DNA of 64,000 bases from Paraburkholderia sediminicola (GCF_902859805.1 NZ_CADIKC010000011.1:186001-250000), one strand, 5' to 3'; shown: positions 17,352-26,686, numbered from the stretch's first letter. The notes: a model not told the origin generated them from the sequence alone. Translations and numbers: made by a program.

Positions 17352-18287
17352 ATGAAACGCGTCGGCGTGGTGGTTTTCCCCGGCTTCCAGATCCTCGATA
17401 TGGTGGCGATCTCCGTGTTCGAGCTGGCCAACCTCGAGGTCGGTCAGCCGGAATACCAGGTGGAAGTCATCTCCGAACAGGGCGGGATGGTGCGCAGCTC
17501 GGCGGGCGTCGAGATTGCGACAAAGGCATTCGGCGACCCCGCGTACGACACGGTGGTCGTGACGGGCGCGATGCAGATCGAGCCGTCATCGGCGGGATTG
17601 CTAGCGTTTTTGAACAACGCCCTCGCGGCCTCGCGCCGCACTACCAGCATCTGCACCGGCGCGTTCATACTGGCCGAAGCGGGCATTCTCGACGGCCGGC
17701 ATGCCACGACCCACTGGTTCCACTCCCGCGACCTCCAGCAGCGCTTTCCCGATACGCGTATCGACGAAGACCGCATCTTTATCGTCGACGGCAGCGTGTG
17801 GACCTCGGCCGGCATGACGGCCTGCATCGATCTGTGTCTGGCGCTGATCGAAAGCGATCTCGGCGTCGAGGTCTCGCGCGCCGTCGCCAAGAAACTCGTG
17901 GTCTATCACCGGCGCACCGGCGGCCAGTCGCAGTTTTCGGCCATGCTCGACCTGGAGCCGAAGTCCGACCGCATTCAGGACGCGCTGTCATACGCGAAGA
18001 ACCATCTGCGCGAGCCGTTGACGGTCGAGCAGCTCGCCGACGTCGCGCATCTGAGTCCGCGCCAGTTCAGCCGCGCGTTTCGCGACGAAACGCGCCAATC
18101 GCCGGCCAAGGCCATCGAGGCGTTGCGTGTGGAAGCCGCCCGCGCCATGCTCGAAGCGGGCCGTCACTCGATGGAAGCCGTCGCGGCCGAAACCGGCTTT
18201 GTCGATACCGAACGGATGCGGCGCGCCTTTCTGCGCGCGTTCGGCCAGCCGCCGCAAGCGATCAAACGCGCGGCGCGCGCGGTATAG
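17352..18287 (+). CDS. GlxA family transcriptional regulator (DJ-1/PfpI domain plus AraC HTH)
   Basis: A 311-residue two-domain regulator. Residues 1-175 form a DJ-1/PfpI-like domain (RVGVVVFPGFQILDMVAISVFELAN; the nucleophile-elbow position in TTSICTGAFILAEAG has a Cys). Residues about 205-305 form an AraC-type double HTH (EPLTVEQLADVAHLSPRQFSRAFRDETRQSPAKAIEALRVEAAR, then ETGFVDTERMRRAFLRAFGQPP). In this family the N-terminal domain is thought to bind a ligand rather than act as a protease. It is divergent from the SDR gene, its likely target. ATG 17352 directly begins the first beta strand. Confidence 0.9.
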   Translation: MKRVGVVVFPGFQILDMVAISVFELANLEVGQPEYQVEVISEQGGMVRSSAGVEIATKAFGDPAYDTVVVTGAMQIEPSSAGLLAFLNNALAASRRTTSICTGAFILAEAGILDGRHATTHWFHSRDLQQRFPDTRIDEDRIFIVDGSVWTSAGMTACIDLCLALIESDLGVEVSRAVAKKLVVYHRRTGGQSQFSAMLDLEPKSDRIQDALSYAKNHLREPLTVEQLADVAHLSPRQFSRAFRDETRQSPAKAIEALRVEAARAMLEAGRHSMEAVAAETGFVDTERMRRAFLRAFGQPPQAIKRAARAV

Positions 18288-18368
18288 CAGCGTGTTGTAA
18301 CAGAGGTAGAGGACAATATCGCCGACGGCATCCCCACTTTGAACCGTACGGCAACTAGAGGACGCGTG

Positions 18369-18839
18369 ATGAACTACGACGACAGCAATCCCTTCGCGAA
18401 GATTCTGCGCGGCGAACTACCCTGCATCAAAGTGGCGGAAAGCGATGCCGCGCTGGCCTTCATGGACCTGATGCCGCAAGCTGACGGCCACCTGCTAGTC
18501 GTGCCGAAGGAAGCGGCGGTCGAGATTTTCGAGTTGTCGGATGCCTCGACGGTGGCCTGCATGCGCATGACGCAGAAGCTGGCCATCGCCGTGCGCGCGG
18601 CCTTGCGCCCGGACGGCGTGTTCATTGGACAGTTCAATGGTGCGGCAGCGGGACAAACAGTGCCGCACGTGCATTTTCACGTGATCCCGCGCTGGGAAGG
18701 ACAGCCGCTGCGCATGCATGCACGCGAAGTTGCCGATGCGGCCACGCTCGAAGCGCTCGCCGCACGCATTCGCAATCATTGGCGCGCCCCAGCAGATGGC
18801 GCGAACGCCGAAGACGACGCAACTGGTCACGCCCCGTAA
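18369..18839 (+). CDS. HIT family hydrolase
   Basis: A 156-residue histidine-triad protein. The HIT motif is HVHFHVIP, with the catalytic central His, and the N-terminal half carries the typical NPFAKILRGELPCIKV and LMPQADGHLLVVPK. Such enzymes hydrolyse nucleoside phosphoramidates or dinucleoside polyphosphates. A C-terminal tail of about 20 acidic residues extends beyond the usual fold. ATG at 18369 follows AGAGGA and matches the family N-terminus (MNYDDSNPF); the frame is open 30 bp further upstream. A hairpin (18850-18866) and an intrinsic terminator (18935) follow. Confidence 0.9.
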   Translation: MNYDDSNPFAKILRGELPCIKVAESDAALAFMDLMPQADGHLLVVPKEAAVEIFELSDASTVACMRMTQKLAIAVRAALRPDGVFIGQFNGAAAGQTVPHVHFHVIPRWEGQPLRMHAREVADAATLEALAARIRNHWRAPADGANAEDDATGHAP

Positions 18840-18849
18840 TATGTGTAAT

Positions 18850-18866
18850 GGCTGGTGAAACCAGCC
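18850..18866. other. Perfect 7-bp hairpin after the HIT gene
   Basis: GGCTGGT-GAA-ACCAGCC, 10 bp after the HIT stop. There is no T tract, so it is not an intrinsic terminator by itself; it may stabilise the 3' end of the message. Confidence 0.5.
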
Positions 18867-18934
18867 GCACGCGCTAGACGGCTAGACTGGCGTCTGCCTT
18901 GTACCCGCAAGGCATTGAGTGTGGATCTCTTTTT

Positions 18935-18961
18935 AGCCTGCCCGAAACGGCAGGCTTTTTT
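18935..18961 (+). terminator. Intrinsic terminator
   Basis: AGCCTGCC and its complement GGCAGGCT enclose a 6-nt loop and are followed by a run of T. It lies about 95 bp after the HIT stop, on the same strand. The transcript it ends is either the HIT message or a short RNA from the 18867-18934 interval. Confidence 0.8.
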
Positions 18962-19068
18962 ATTTGCGGGTCTCAGTTGCAGGACTGTCATTCACGGGCC
19001 TCACGCGAAGCACCCTCGCCTGGCAGCGATGCTTGCAGCGCGATGATTCACGCATTCCCCTGAAAGGG

Positions 19069-19248
19069 TCAAACCCGATGCCGCGAGCGGCGCAGCGGAT
19101 GCCGCCAGTCGATACGGCGAGGCTTCGTGGGCTCAAGATGCAGGTCGTGCAGATGCCGATGCTCCTGCCACAATTCGTCGGAGAAAAGAAACGCGACGAT
19201 GAGCAGCGGGATGACCAGAAAGGCGCCTAATATCAAGTGCTCGATCAC
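19069..19248 (-). CDS. Small single-pass membrane protein of unknown function
   Basis: A 59-residue protein: one N-terminal hydrophobic helix (IEHLILGAFLVIPLLIVAFLF), then a charged, His-rich tail (DELWQEHRHLHDLHLEPTKP). GTG at 19248 is preferred because GGAGG lies about six bases upstream on the minus strand; the in-frame ATG at 19260 overlaps that site. It resembles in layout the small membrane protein at 2916-3077 (helix, then basic tail with His and Trp), but I see no clear homology. Function unknown. Confidence 0.5.
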   Translation of the reverse strand: MIEHLILGAFLVIPLLIVAFLFSDELWQEHRHLHDLHLEPTKPRRIDWRHPLRRSRHRV

Positions 19249-19525
19249 GGTAGCCTCCATCGCAAGAGCATGATTTCATTGTAGAGCACCGCATGTGCCC
19301 ACACGGTGCCGAGCCCCTCACAAATTTGCGATAAGCAGCCTGCGACAACGCGACGCCCCTCCCTTGCCGAACCCGCGCGACGCCTCGCGCTTCGCAAGAA
19401 CGGTCTGCGCGGACGCGAGGCGTTGTAAGAACTCCCTGCGCCGAGCCCTGACTAACAGAAAACGCAGGCTTGAGTTCTCACGGCGAGCCTGTGCAATCAA
19501 ACCAATAATTCTCAAGGGGAATCCA

Positions 19526-20065
19526 ATGACTATCGAACGCAGCAGCGAACTGACCCTGCGCCCGCTCGAGCGCACCGATCTGCGCTTCGTCCATGAAGTG
19601 AACAACAACGCAAAGATCATGCGTTACTGGTTCGAAGAACCTTATGAAACGTTCTCCGAACTGACCCAGCTGTACGACCAGCACGTGCACGACCTGCGCG
19701 AGCGCCGCTTCGTGGCGATCGACAACGACGGTCAGACCGTCGGCGTCGTCGAATTGATCGAGCTGGACTATATCCACCGGCGCGGCGAGTTTCAGATCAT
19801 CATCGCGCCCCATGCGCAGGGCCGTGGCTATGCCACCGTCGCCACGCAACTCGCAATCGACTACGCGTTTTCGGTGCTGAATCTGCGCAAGGTCTACCTG
19901 ATCGTCGACAAGTCGAATACCGCTGCCATCCACGTCTATGAGAAGTGCGGTTTCCGGCACGAGGCCGAGTTGATCGAGGAGTTTTTCGGCAACGGCCGCT
20001 ATCACAATGCATTGCGCATGTGCATGTTCCAGTCCGAGTTCTTCAAGACCAATCAGCACGGCTGA
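19526..20065 (+). CDS. speG: Spermidine N1-acetyltransferase SpeG
   Basis: A GNAT-fold acetyltransferase that acetylates spermidine or spermine with acetyl-CoA and so limits polyamine excess. The 179 residues track Escherichia coli SpeG almost throughout: LRPLERTDLRFVHEVNNN, MRYWFEEPYE, LYDQHVHD, ERRFV, VELIELDYIHRRGEFQIII, the CoA-binding QGRGYA stretch, VLNLRKVYLIVDKSN and EFFGNGRYHNALRMCMFQ. ATG 19526 follows AAGGGGA and gives the standard N-terminus. It is flanked by unrelated small genes and is probably transcribed alone. Confidence 0.95.
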   Translation: MTIERSSELTLRPLERTDLRFVHEVNNNAKIMRYWFEEPYETFSELTQLYDQHVHDLRERRFVAIDNDGQTVGVVELIELDYIHRRGEFQIIIAPHAQGRGYATVATQLAIDYAFSVLNLRKVYLIVDKSNTAAIHVYEKCGFRHEAELIEEFFGNGRYHNALRMCMFQSEFFKTNQHG

Positions 20066-20513
20066 GTACCTTCAAACTGCGTCACCCAGGCGCGCCATGC
20101 TGCGTCGCCTGGGGCACCTGGCACCTTTTATCTTCTGTATACGCACCGTTATTTCGTGATTTTTGATTAGTCGGGTGAATGACTTTGTGTGCAATGCACC
20201 AAACACCGGCATTAATTGTAGTAAATCACTTAATTGGTGCCTCTCGTTTACGCCAATACGCACCGCAAAGCTTTACTGGTTAAAGCGGTGCACCCTGCCC
20301 GTCTTTTAGTTATCCGTTTCAATCAGCTCTGTTTAAGCGGCTGCTCAAGGCTTAAGCAGGTGCGACAGGTGGTGCGACAATTCGCCGCTGTTGCGACCGC
20401 ACACAAGATGTGCTTGTCGTTCTTGCGCGTTCTCCTAAAGTGCAAGGTGCGGGTTCGACGTTAAAGTTAAATACATAGCTAACCTGAGTAATTCAACCCG
20501 CACCGGAGGAAAT
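20066..20513. other. Intergenic region, 448 bp, without a recognisable gene
   Basis: This stretch is more AT-rich than its surroundings. I see no conserved ORF, tRNA or terminator with a clear T tract. The last 60 bp, ending with GGAGGAA before 20514, presumably hold the promoter and ribosome binding site of the secreted protein gene. Confidence 0.5.
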
Positions 20514-20852
20514 ATGAAAACGCGAATCGCCCTTGTTTTCGCCATTGCGGGATTGGCTGCCGCTTCTGTTCAGGCTCAAGACGCCATGGTCAAGCCGCAG
20601 CAAACAATCCAGTTCAAGGCCAACGCGTATGGCTGTCTGTCGAAGGACAAACTCGACGCAGTCGACCAACACGCGCAAGCCGGGGAACAGCAAAAGATGC
20701 AGGAATTCTTCTCGGGATATCAGTGCGTTTCGACGCCGGAAAACTCGAGTTTCCGTGTTGTTCGCGTAGTCGGCCATGACGTCGAATTCGTGAATGCCGG
20801 CAATAGCGATACGCAAGGCCTCTGGGCAAACGATCGATTCATCAAACAATAA
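20514..20852 (+). CDS. Small secreted/periplasmic protein of unknown function
   Basis: A 112-residue protein with a Sec signal peptide (MKTRIALVFAIAGLAAASVQA, cleavage near AQA-QD). The mature part is about 90 residues, acidic to neutral, with two Cys (in YGCLSK and GYQCVS) that could form a disulfide. The start is supported by CCGGAGGAA about seven bases upstream. No known domain is recognised. It is flanked by an AT-rich upstream region and two terminator-like hairpins, so it appears monocistronic. Confidence 0.75.
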   Translation: MKTRIALVFAIAGLAAASVQAQDAMVKPQQTIQFKANAYGCLSKDKLDAVDQHAQAGEQQKMQEFFSGYQCVSTPENSSFRVVRVVGHDVEFVNAGNSDTQGLWANDRFIKQ

Positions 20853-20867
20853 GCTAAACGCCAAAAC

Positions 20868-20885
20868 ACCGGGTAAACGCCCGGT
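20868..20885 (+). terminator. Weak terminator-like hairpin after the secreted protein gene
   Basis: ACCGGG-TAAACG-CCCGGT forms a perfect 6-bp stem 15 bp after the stop, followed only by TTTGACGGGTTTT. A stronger hairpin follows at 20963. Confidence 0.5.
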
Positions 20886-20962
20886 TTGACGGGTTTTAAA
20901 CTACGCTGTAAGCCCTCAGATATTAAAAGCTGAAGGGACTGCGAACCTGCGAGTTAAAAATC

Positions 20963-20992
20963 GGCTGGGCATTGCGTGCCCGGCCGCTTTTT
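20963..20992 (+). terminator. Intrinsic terminator
   Basis: GGCTGGGCA pairs with TGCCCGGCC (one G-T pair) around a 5-nt loop, followed by GCTTTTTATTT. It probably ends the transcript of the secreted protein gene. Confidence 0.7.
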
Positions 20993-21052
20993 ATTTCTGA
21001 GCGCGCTTTCGATAGCGCGCTTTCCATGCGCGTTCTCCATAACCTGACGCCG

Positions 21053-21089
21053 ATAAAAAAGCCGATGCGGGCTTTCGATCCGCATCGGC
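21053..21089 (-). terminator. Intrinsic terminator of the arabinose operon
   Basis: On the minus strand GCCGATGCGG and CCGCATCGGC form a perfect 10-bp stem followed by TTTTTTAT. It lies about 54 bp after the dehydratase stop and suits the end of the minus-strand ara operon. Confidence 0.85.
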
Positions 21090-21142
21090 AATACGCCTTC
21101 TCGCAAAGCGCAGGGAGAAACGGCTAACCGTTCAAAAGACCA

Positions 21143-22876
21143 TCAATGTGAGTCGCGCGGCACCGGTGCGCCGCTCGATCCGACCAGGAAGTCCAGATCT
21201 GCGCCCTGGTCCGCTTGCAACACGTGTTCGACATAGAGCTTGTAGTAGCCGCGCGTGGGCGGCGCAGGCGGTTGCCAGGCGGCGCGGCGGCGCGCGAGTT
21301 CTTCGTCGGTGACATCCAGATGCAGGCGGCGGGCGTCGACATCGAGTTCGATCATGTCGCCGGTTTGCACGAACGCAAGCGGGCCGCCCGCGGCCGCTTC
21401 CGGCGATACGTGCAGGACCACCGACCCGTATGCCGTGCCGCTCATGCGGCCGTCCGAAATGCGCACCATGTCCGTGATGCCCTTCTGCAGCACCTTCTTT
21501 GGCAGCGGCATGTTGCCGACTTCCGCGAAGCCCGGGTATCCCTTCGGCCCCGCGCCCTTGAGCACCATGATGCAGTGCTCGTCGATATCGAGCGATTCGT
21601 CGTCGATCTTCGCGTGCAGCTCCTCGATGTTCTCGAAAACCACCGCGCGGCCGCGGTGCTTCAGCAGATGCGGTGTCGCCGCCGACGGCTTGATCACCGC
21701 GCCATTCGGCGCCAGGTTGCCCTTGAGCACGGCGATGCCGGCCTTCGGCTTGAACGGCTCGGCGAACGTCGTGATGACCTTCTCGTCGTGATTCGGCGCA
21801 TTGCGCACGTTGTCCCAGAGCGTCTTGCCGTTCACCGTCAGGGCTTCGCGATGCAGCAGGCCTTGCTCGCCGAGTTGCTTGAGCACGGCGGGCAAACCAC
21901 CCGCGTAGTAAAAGTCTTCCATCAGGTACTCGCCTGACGGTTGCAGATTCACGAGACACGGCACGTTCGAGCCCAGCTCCCAGTCTTCCAGCGACAGCTC
22001 CACGCCGATGCGTTTGGCCAGCGCGATCAGATGCACAACCGCATTGGTCGAGCCGCCGATCGCCGCATTCGTGCGGATCGCGTTTTCGAACGCCTGACGC
22101 GTGAGGATCTTGTCCATCGTCAGATCCTCGCGGACCATATCGACGATGCGCCGGCCGGCCAGATGCGCAAGCACTTGCCGGCGTGCATCGACGGCGGGAA
22201 TCGCCGCGTTGTGCGGCAAACCCATGCCGAGCGATTCGACCATCGAAGCCATCGTCGACGCCGTGCCCATCGTCATGCAGTGGCCGCGTGAGCGGTTCAT
22301 GCAAGATTCGGCTTCGGTGAACTCTTCCTGCGTCATCGTGCCGGCGCGCACTTCCTCGGACATCTGCCAGACGCCCGTACCCGAGCCGATGTTCTTGCCG
22401 CGAAACCGTCCATTGAGCATCGGGCCGCCCGACACGGCCAGCGCGGGCAAATTGCACGACGCCGCGCCCATCAGCAGCGCCGGCGTGGTCTTATCGCAGC
22501 CCACCAGCAGAATCACACCGTCCATCGGATTGCCGCGAATCGACTCCTCGACATCCATCGAAGCGAGGTTGCGAAACAGCATCGCCGTAGGCCGCAGATT
22601 GGTCTCGCCGAGCGACATCACCGGAAACTCGAGCGGCAAACCGCCCGCTTCGTGCACGCCTTTTTTCACGTACTCTGCGAGCTCGCGAAAATGCGCATTG
22701 CAGGGCGTCAGCTCGGACCACGTATTGCAGATGCCGATCACCGGGCGTCCGTCGAATTCGTCGTGCGGAATGCCCTGGTTTTTCATCCACGAGCGATGCA
22801 GAAAGCCGTCGCGGTCTTTGAGGCCAAACCACGCCTGGCTGCGCAGCGGCTTTTTAGTCTGGTTGGAATCAGCCAT
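21143..22876 (-). CDS. IlvD/EDD family sugar-acid dehydratase, probably L-arabonate dehydratase
   Basis: This iron-sulfur dehydratase would convert L-arabonate to 2-keto-3-deoxy-L-arabonate. The 577 residues show IlvD/EDD hallmarks: GICNTWSELTPCN with one cluster Cys, LLVGCDKTTPALLMGAAS with the second, ESCMNRSRGHCMTMGTASTMA with the third, IGGSTNAVVHL and the C-terminal SDGRMSGTAYG. ATG 22876 follows AGGAGA. Family members acting on sugar acids resemble this more than the branched-chain enzyme does (PAMDVEESIRGNP region and a C-terminus ending YYKLYVEHVLQADQGADLDFL). The assignment to arabonate rests mainly on the araFGH genes directly upstream in the same operon; other pentonates or hexonates are possible. 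Confidence 0.85.
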   Translation of the reverse strand: MADSNQTKKPLRSQAWFGLKDRDGFLHRSWMKNQGIPHDEFDGRPVIGICNTWSELTPCNAHFRELAEYVKKGVHEAGGLPLEFPVMSLGETNLRPTAMLFRNLASMDVEESIRGNPMDGVILLVGCDKTTPALLMGAASCNLPALAVSGGPMLNGRFRGKNIGSGTGVWQMSEEVRAGTMTQEEFTEAESCMNRSRGHCMTMGTASTMASMVESLGMGLPHNAAIPAVDARRQVLAHLAGRRIVDMVREDLTMDKILTRQAFENAIRTNAAIGGSTNAVVHLIALAKRIGVELSLEDWELGSNVPCLVNLQPSGEYLMEDFYYAGGLPAVLKQLGEQGLLHREALTVNGKTLWDNVRNAPNHDEKVITTFAEPFKPKAGIAVLKGNLAPNGAVIKPSAATPHLLKHRGRAVVFENIEELHAKIDDESLDIDEHCIMVLKGAGPKGYPGFAEVGNMPLPKKVLQKGITDMVRISDGRMSGTAYGSVVLHVSPEAAAGGPLAFVQTGDMIELDVDARRLHLDVTDEELARRRAAWQPPAPPTRGYYKLYVEHVLQADQGADLDFLVGSSGAPVPRDSH

Positions 22877-22933
22877 GAAATCTCCTGTTGGCAAGCATAT
22901 AGTGGGGCGCCTGGCCCGGGGCGTAGGTCAGCG

Positions 22934-23938
22934 TCAGTGCACGCGCTTGCTGCGGCGGTACTGATCGAACAACACCGCGAGCAGCAGAATCCCGCCGCGA
23001 ATCAGATATTGGTAGAAGGTCGGCACATTCATCAGGCTCATTGCGTCCTGCACGGAACCCATGATCAGTACGCCGACCAGCACACCGGAAATCGTTGCGA
23101 CGCCACCCGTTAGCGAAACGCCGCCGAGCACGCACGCGGAGATCACGCCGAGCTCGAGACCGACCGACGTCTTCGGATCGCCGAGGCTCATGCGTGACGC
23201 CAGCATCACGCCTGCAAAGCCCGTTACGAGACCCTGCAATACGAACACTGTGATCTTGATTCGGGTGACCGGCAAGCCCGCGAGCAAAGCGGCCTCGCTA
23301 TTGCCACCCACGGCCAGCACGTTTTTGCCGAACACGGTTTTCTTCAGCAGAAAACCGAACAGCACGAAGCCGACAATGTTGCTCCAGATCGGATAGGAAA
23401 TACCGAGGAACGCGCCGCCGCCGAGGTCGAAGAAACGCTCTTCGGAAATCATCACCGCGTCGCCGTTCGACGTGATGAAGGCGAGGCCGCGCACGACCTC
23501 CATCATCGCGAGCGTGACGATCAGCGAGTTGATCTTGTAACGCGCAACCAGCACGCCGTTGACCAGTCCGACCGCGCCACCCGCGAGCACGCCGGCAGCG
23601 ATGCCGAGCGTCACGCTATGCGTCGCGGTAATCAGGGTGGACGCCACCACGCCCGCGAACGCAACGATCGACGCCACCGACAAATCCACTTCGCCCAGCG
23701 CGAGCACGAACATCATCGTTACGGATATCGAACCAATTAGCGTGACGGATAGCAGCAAGCCCTGGATGTTTCGTGAGCTCAGGAAATCCGGCACGGTGAA
23801 CGACAAAGCCGCGAACAGGATGATGAACACCATCACGATGCCGGACTTGTTGATCAGGTCCCAGGTGCGCGCGGCGCGCGCGCTCAGGCCTGAGGAAGCG
23901 ATGGCTGGCGTAGAGGAGTCGGTTGAGGGTGTCTGCAT
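22934..23938 (-). CDS. araH: L-arabinose ABC transporter permease AraH
   Basis: The membrane subunit of the arabinose importer, 334 residues with eight to ten hydrophobic segments of the BPD_transp_2 family. Recognisable are MFVLALGEVDLSVASIVAFAGV, VTLAMMEVVRGLAFI, VLAVGGNSEAALLAGLPVTRIK, where the cytoplasmic loop meets the ATPase, and VLGGVSLTGGVATISGVLVGVLIMG. ATG 23938 (MQTPSTDSS) is chosen over upstream in-frame codons because conserved similarity begins shortly after it. It lies 85 bp after araG and 57 bp before the dehydratase gene, in one operon. Confidence 0.92.
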   Translation of the reverse strand: MQTPSTDSSTPAIASSGLSARAARTWDLINKSGIVMVFIILFAALSFTVPDFLSSRNIQGLLLSVTLIGSISVTMMFVLALGEVDLSVASIVAFAGVVASTLITATHSVTLGIAAGVLAGGAVGLVNGVLVARYKINSLIVTLAMMEVVRGLAFITSNGDAVMISEERFFDLGGGAFLGISYPIWSNIVGFVLFGFLLKKTVFGKNVLAVGGNSEAALLAGLPVTRIKITVFVLQGLVTGFAGVMLASRMSLGDPKTSVGLELGVISACVLGGVSLTGGVATISGVLVGVLIMGSVQDAMSLMNVPTFYQYLIRGGILLLAVLFDQYRRSKRVH

Positions 23939-24023
23939 GATGTCTATTCCGTTTTCGATGGCGCGACGCAGTTGCCGTCGGTTGCATTCAGTGGCCTTCG
24001 GTTGGCTGGCGAGCGCGGCGTCC

Positions 24024-25574
24024 TTAGCGTGGCAGCGCAAGTTTGATCAGCGCATCCGGCGTGGCCTGCGCTTTCGGCAGATTGCCGACAATGCAGCCTT
24101 CCTTCATCACGATCACGCGATCCGCCACACCGATCACTTCGGCCAGATCGCTCGACACGACGATGACCGTGCGGCCCGCTTCGGCGAGCCCATACAGCAG
24201 GCCGTAAATCTCGCTGCGCGCGCCGACGTCGATGCCACGCGTCGGTTCGTCCATGAGGAACACGTCGATGTCTTCGGCAAGCCAGCGCGACAGAATCACT
24301 TTCTGCTGATTGCCGCCGGAGAGGGTGCCGATCGGCGTTTCGCCGTTACGCGTTTTGATCGAGAGCTTGCCGATGAACTCTTTGGCGGTCTGCGCTTCCT
24401 TTCGACCGTTGAGCACGTTGAAGCGGCTGAAGTGACGGCGGCAACTGATGTTGAGGTTGTCCGACACCGAAGCAATCGAGACGATGCCTTCCTGTTTGCG
24501 ATCTTCAGGACACAGTGCGACGCCGGCACGCACGGCATCGCGCGGCGTAGCGAAACGCACGCGTTTTCCCTTGAGTACGATCTCACCGGCGCTCGGTTTG
24601 ACGGCGCCGTAAATCAGCTTCATCAGCTCCGAACGGCCTGCGCCCACCAGGCCGAAGAAGCCGACGATTTCACCTTTACGTGCGGTGAACGAAGCCGGTT
24701 CGCGCAAGCCGCGTCCCATCAGCCCCCTGACTTCAAGTTGCAGGCCACCCAGTTCGCGTGTGCGGTAGCCGTACACATCGGCGATCGAACGACCGACCAT
24801 GCAACTGATCAGGCGATCGCGATCGAGGCCGTCGCCGGCTTCGAACGTATCGATGCGGCGGCCGTCGCGAAACACCGTCACGCGGTCGCACAGTTCGTAG
24901 ACTTCGTCCATCCGATGGGTGACGTAGATAATCGCGCGGCCCTCGGCCTTCAACGCGCGAATGATCCGGAACAACTGCGCGGTTTCGCGCGACGACAGCG
25001 AACTCGTCGGTTCGTCGAACGCAATCACGCGCGCATCGCGCATCAGCGCCTTGCCGATTTCGATCATCTGGCGCTGACCGATCGAGAGATTCTTCACCTG
25101 CTGCGACGGATCGATTTTTTCGCCAAGTCTTTCCAGCTCGCGCACCGCACGTGCAACCAGCGCCTTCTCGTCGAGCACGCCGAAGCGGTTGGGCAGGGCG
25201 CCGAGCATCAGGTTTTCAGCAACGGTCAGTTCAGGCACCAGATGCAGTTCCTGATAGATGATCGCGACGCCCGCCGCGATGGCCGCCTTGGTGGTGACGA
25301 ACTGTTGCTCGACACCATCGAGCAACAAGGTGCCCGCCGCCGGCTGGTTCACACCGGACAGCACTTTGAGCAGCGTCGATTTGCCCGCGCCGTTTTCACC
25401 CATCAAACCGTGCACCTCGCCGCGCCGCACGTCGAGCGATACCTGGTCGAGCGCAAGCACGCCGGGAAAGCGCACGGTGATGCCGTCGAGTTGCAGATAC
25501 GGATCAGTCGACGTAAGCGTAGGCGAGGGCGCTTGCGCAGAGAACGCCGTTTCGCCTGTGTGAGAAACCGTCAT
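24024..25574 (-). CDS. araG: L-arabinose ABC transporter ATP-binding protein AraG
   Basis: The ATPase subunit of a sugar importer, 516 residues with two tandem ABC domains, as in AraG, RbsA and XylG. Domain 1 has Walker A GENGAGKST, signature LSIGQRQ and Walker B VIAFDEPT. Domain 2 has the degenerate Walker A GLVGAGRSELM, signature LSGGNQQK and VFLMDEPTRGIDVG. The second domain is the usual weaker one. ATG 25574 is followed by a 25-residue leader before the first strand. araF lies 107 bp upstream and araH downstream, which fixes the substrate by association. Confidence 0.93.
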   Translation of the reverse strand: MTVSHTGETAFSAQAPSPTLTSTDPYLQLDGITVRFPGVLALDQVSLDVRRGEVHGLMGENGAGKSTLLKVLSGVNQPAAGTLLLDGVEQQFVTTKAAIAAGVAIIYQELHLVPELTVAENLMLGALPNRFGVLDEKALVARAVRELERLGEKIDPSQQVKNLSIGQRQMIEIGKALMRDARVIAFDEPTSSLSSRETAQLFRIIRALKAEGRAIIYVTHRMDEVYELCDRVTVFRDGRRIDTFEAGDGLDRDRLISCMVGRSIADVYGYRTRELGGLQLEVRGLMGRGLREPASFTARKGEIVGFFGLVGAGRSELMKLIYGAVKPSAGEIVLKGKRVRFATPRDAVRAGVALCPEDRKQEGIVSIASVSDNLNISCRRHFSRFNVLNGRKEAQTAKEFIGKLSIKTRNGETPIGTLSGGNQQKVILSRWLAEDIDVFLMDEPTRGIDVGARSEIYGLLYGLAEAGRTVIVVSSDLAEVIGVADRVIVMKEGCIVGNLPKAQATPDALIKLALPR

Positions 25575-25681
25575 CTAAAGCCTCTAGCGTATGGACAACC
25601 TGTGCGGGCCGATCTCGCGTTGACGTCAGCGTGAACGTGAAAAACGTGAAGCGGCCCGCGGTGTGCAAACTCGAATACCGC

Positions 25682-26686
25682 TTAAATTCCGAGCTCTTTA
25701 CGCACGTCCTGCCAGTTGCCGCGAACCATCAGCTTGCCGGTGGTTTGCGTGTCGGCGGGCGGCTGCTTGCCGTCCTTGATCCACTCGACGAGGTTCTCCG
25801 TACTCTCCTTGCCGTGCATCGTCGAGCTCACGGCGATCGTGCCGTAGAAGCCCGTCGGTTCCTTCTTCTGGAACTCGGCAAACGCTTCGCCTGCACCGTT
25901 GATGCCGACGCCGATCACGTCCGCCGCCGGAATGTGCAGTTGTTCAGTCGCGCGCACGCCGCCCAGCACGCTTTCCTCGTTCAACGCGAAGATCACCCAC
26001 TTCTTGATGTTCGGATGCTGCGCAAGCACCGGCGATGAGGCGTTGAAACCGCCTTCGTCATCGGTGGTCTTTTGCGGCGCGTCGAAGATGTTTTCCTTCT
26101 TGAAGCCGCCGGCCAACAGCGATTCCGTTGCGCCGTCGGTGCGCAGTTTGGCGGTCGGCAGTTCGTAGTTCGTGATGCGCAGCGCGCCGACTTCTTCCGG
26201 CTTCCAGCCGCGGCGCTTCATCTCTTCGGAGATCGCCGTGCCGACCTGATTGCCGATCTTGAACGCTGACATGCCCAGATGCGGCACGTTCGGCAGCGGC
26301 TTGCCGGTGGAGTCGACGAGTTGATCGTCGACGGTGACGAACTTCATGTTGTAGCGCTTCGCACGCGCCTGGATCGCCGGTCCGAGCCGCACGTCGGGCG
26401 CGCAGATCACGAAGCCTTTGGCGCCTTGTGCACCGAGGTTATCGATCGCGGCCAGCACCTTTTCACCGTCCGGCGTGCCGATGTTGACCACCGAAAAGCC
26501 GTCCTTCTGGCCGAGCGCGGTGGCGGCTTTCTGTTCGTTGATGAACCACGCCTGTTCCGGCATCTTCACGAGGAAGCCGACTTTGAGCGGCGTGTCCGCG
26601 TGTGCGGCAAATTGCGAGGCAAAGGGCGCGGCGAGCGCCGCAGCGGCGATCGCGGATAGCGTCAAACGGCGAAGCTTGCTGGTCAT
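25682..26686 (-). CDS. araF: L-arabinose periplasmic binding protein AraF
   Basis: The periplasmic arabinose-binding protein of the ABC importer, 334 residues. A signal peptide ends near AAHA-DT (about residue 30). The mature protein tracks Escherichia coli AraF: LKVGFLVKMPEQAWF, PDGEKVLAAIDNL, GAKGFVICAPD, KFVTVDDQLVD, KRRGW, LNEESVLGGVRATE, GVGINGAGEA and EPTGFYGTIAVS. ATG 26686 follows AGGAGAC. First gene of the import block; araG follows after 107 bp. This similarity is what assigns the whole cluster to L-arabinose. Confidence 0.94.
   Translation of the reverse strand: MTSKLRRLTLSAIAAAALAAPFASQFAAHADTPLKVGFLVKMPEQAWFINEQKAATALGQKDGFSVVNIGTPDGEKVLAAIDNLGAQGAKGFVICAPDVRLGPAIQARAKRYNMKFVTVDDQLVDSTGKPLPNVPHLGMSAFKIGNQVGTAISEEMKRRGWKPEEVGALRITNYELPTAKLRTDGATESLLAGGFKKENIFDAPQKTTDDEGGFNASSPVLAQHPNIKKWVIFALNEESVLGGVRATEQLHIPAADVIGVGINGAGEAFAEFQKKEPTGFYGTIAVSSTMHGKESTENLVEWIKDGKQPPADTQTTGKLMVRGNWQDVRKELGI

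Noticed and set aside
23559..25634. 691-codon open frame on the plus strand opposite araH and araG
   Set aside because: A shadow of two conserved minus-strand ABC transporter genes; Arg/His/Ala-rich and without motifs.
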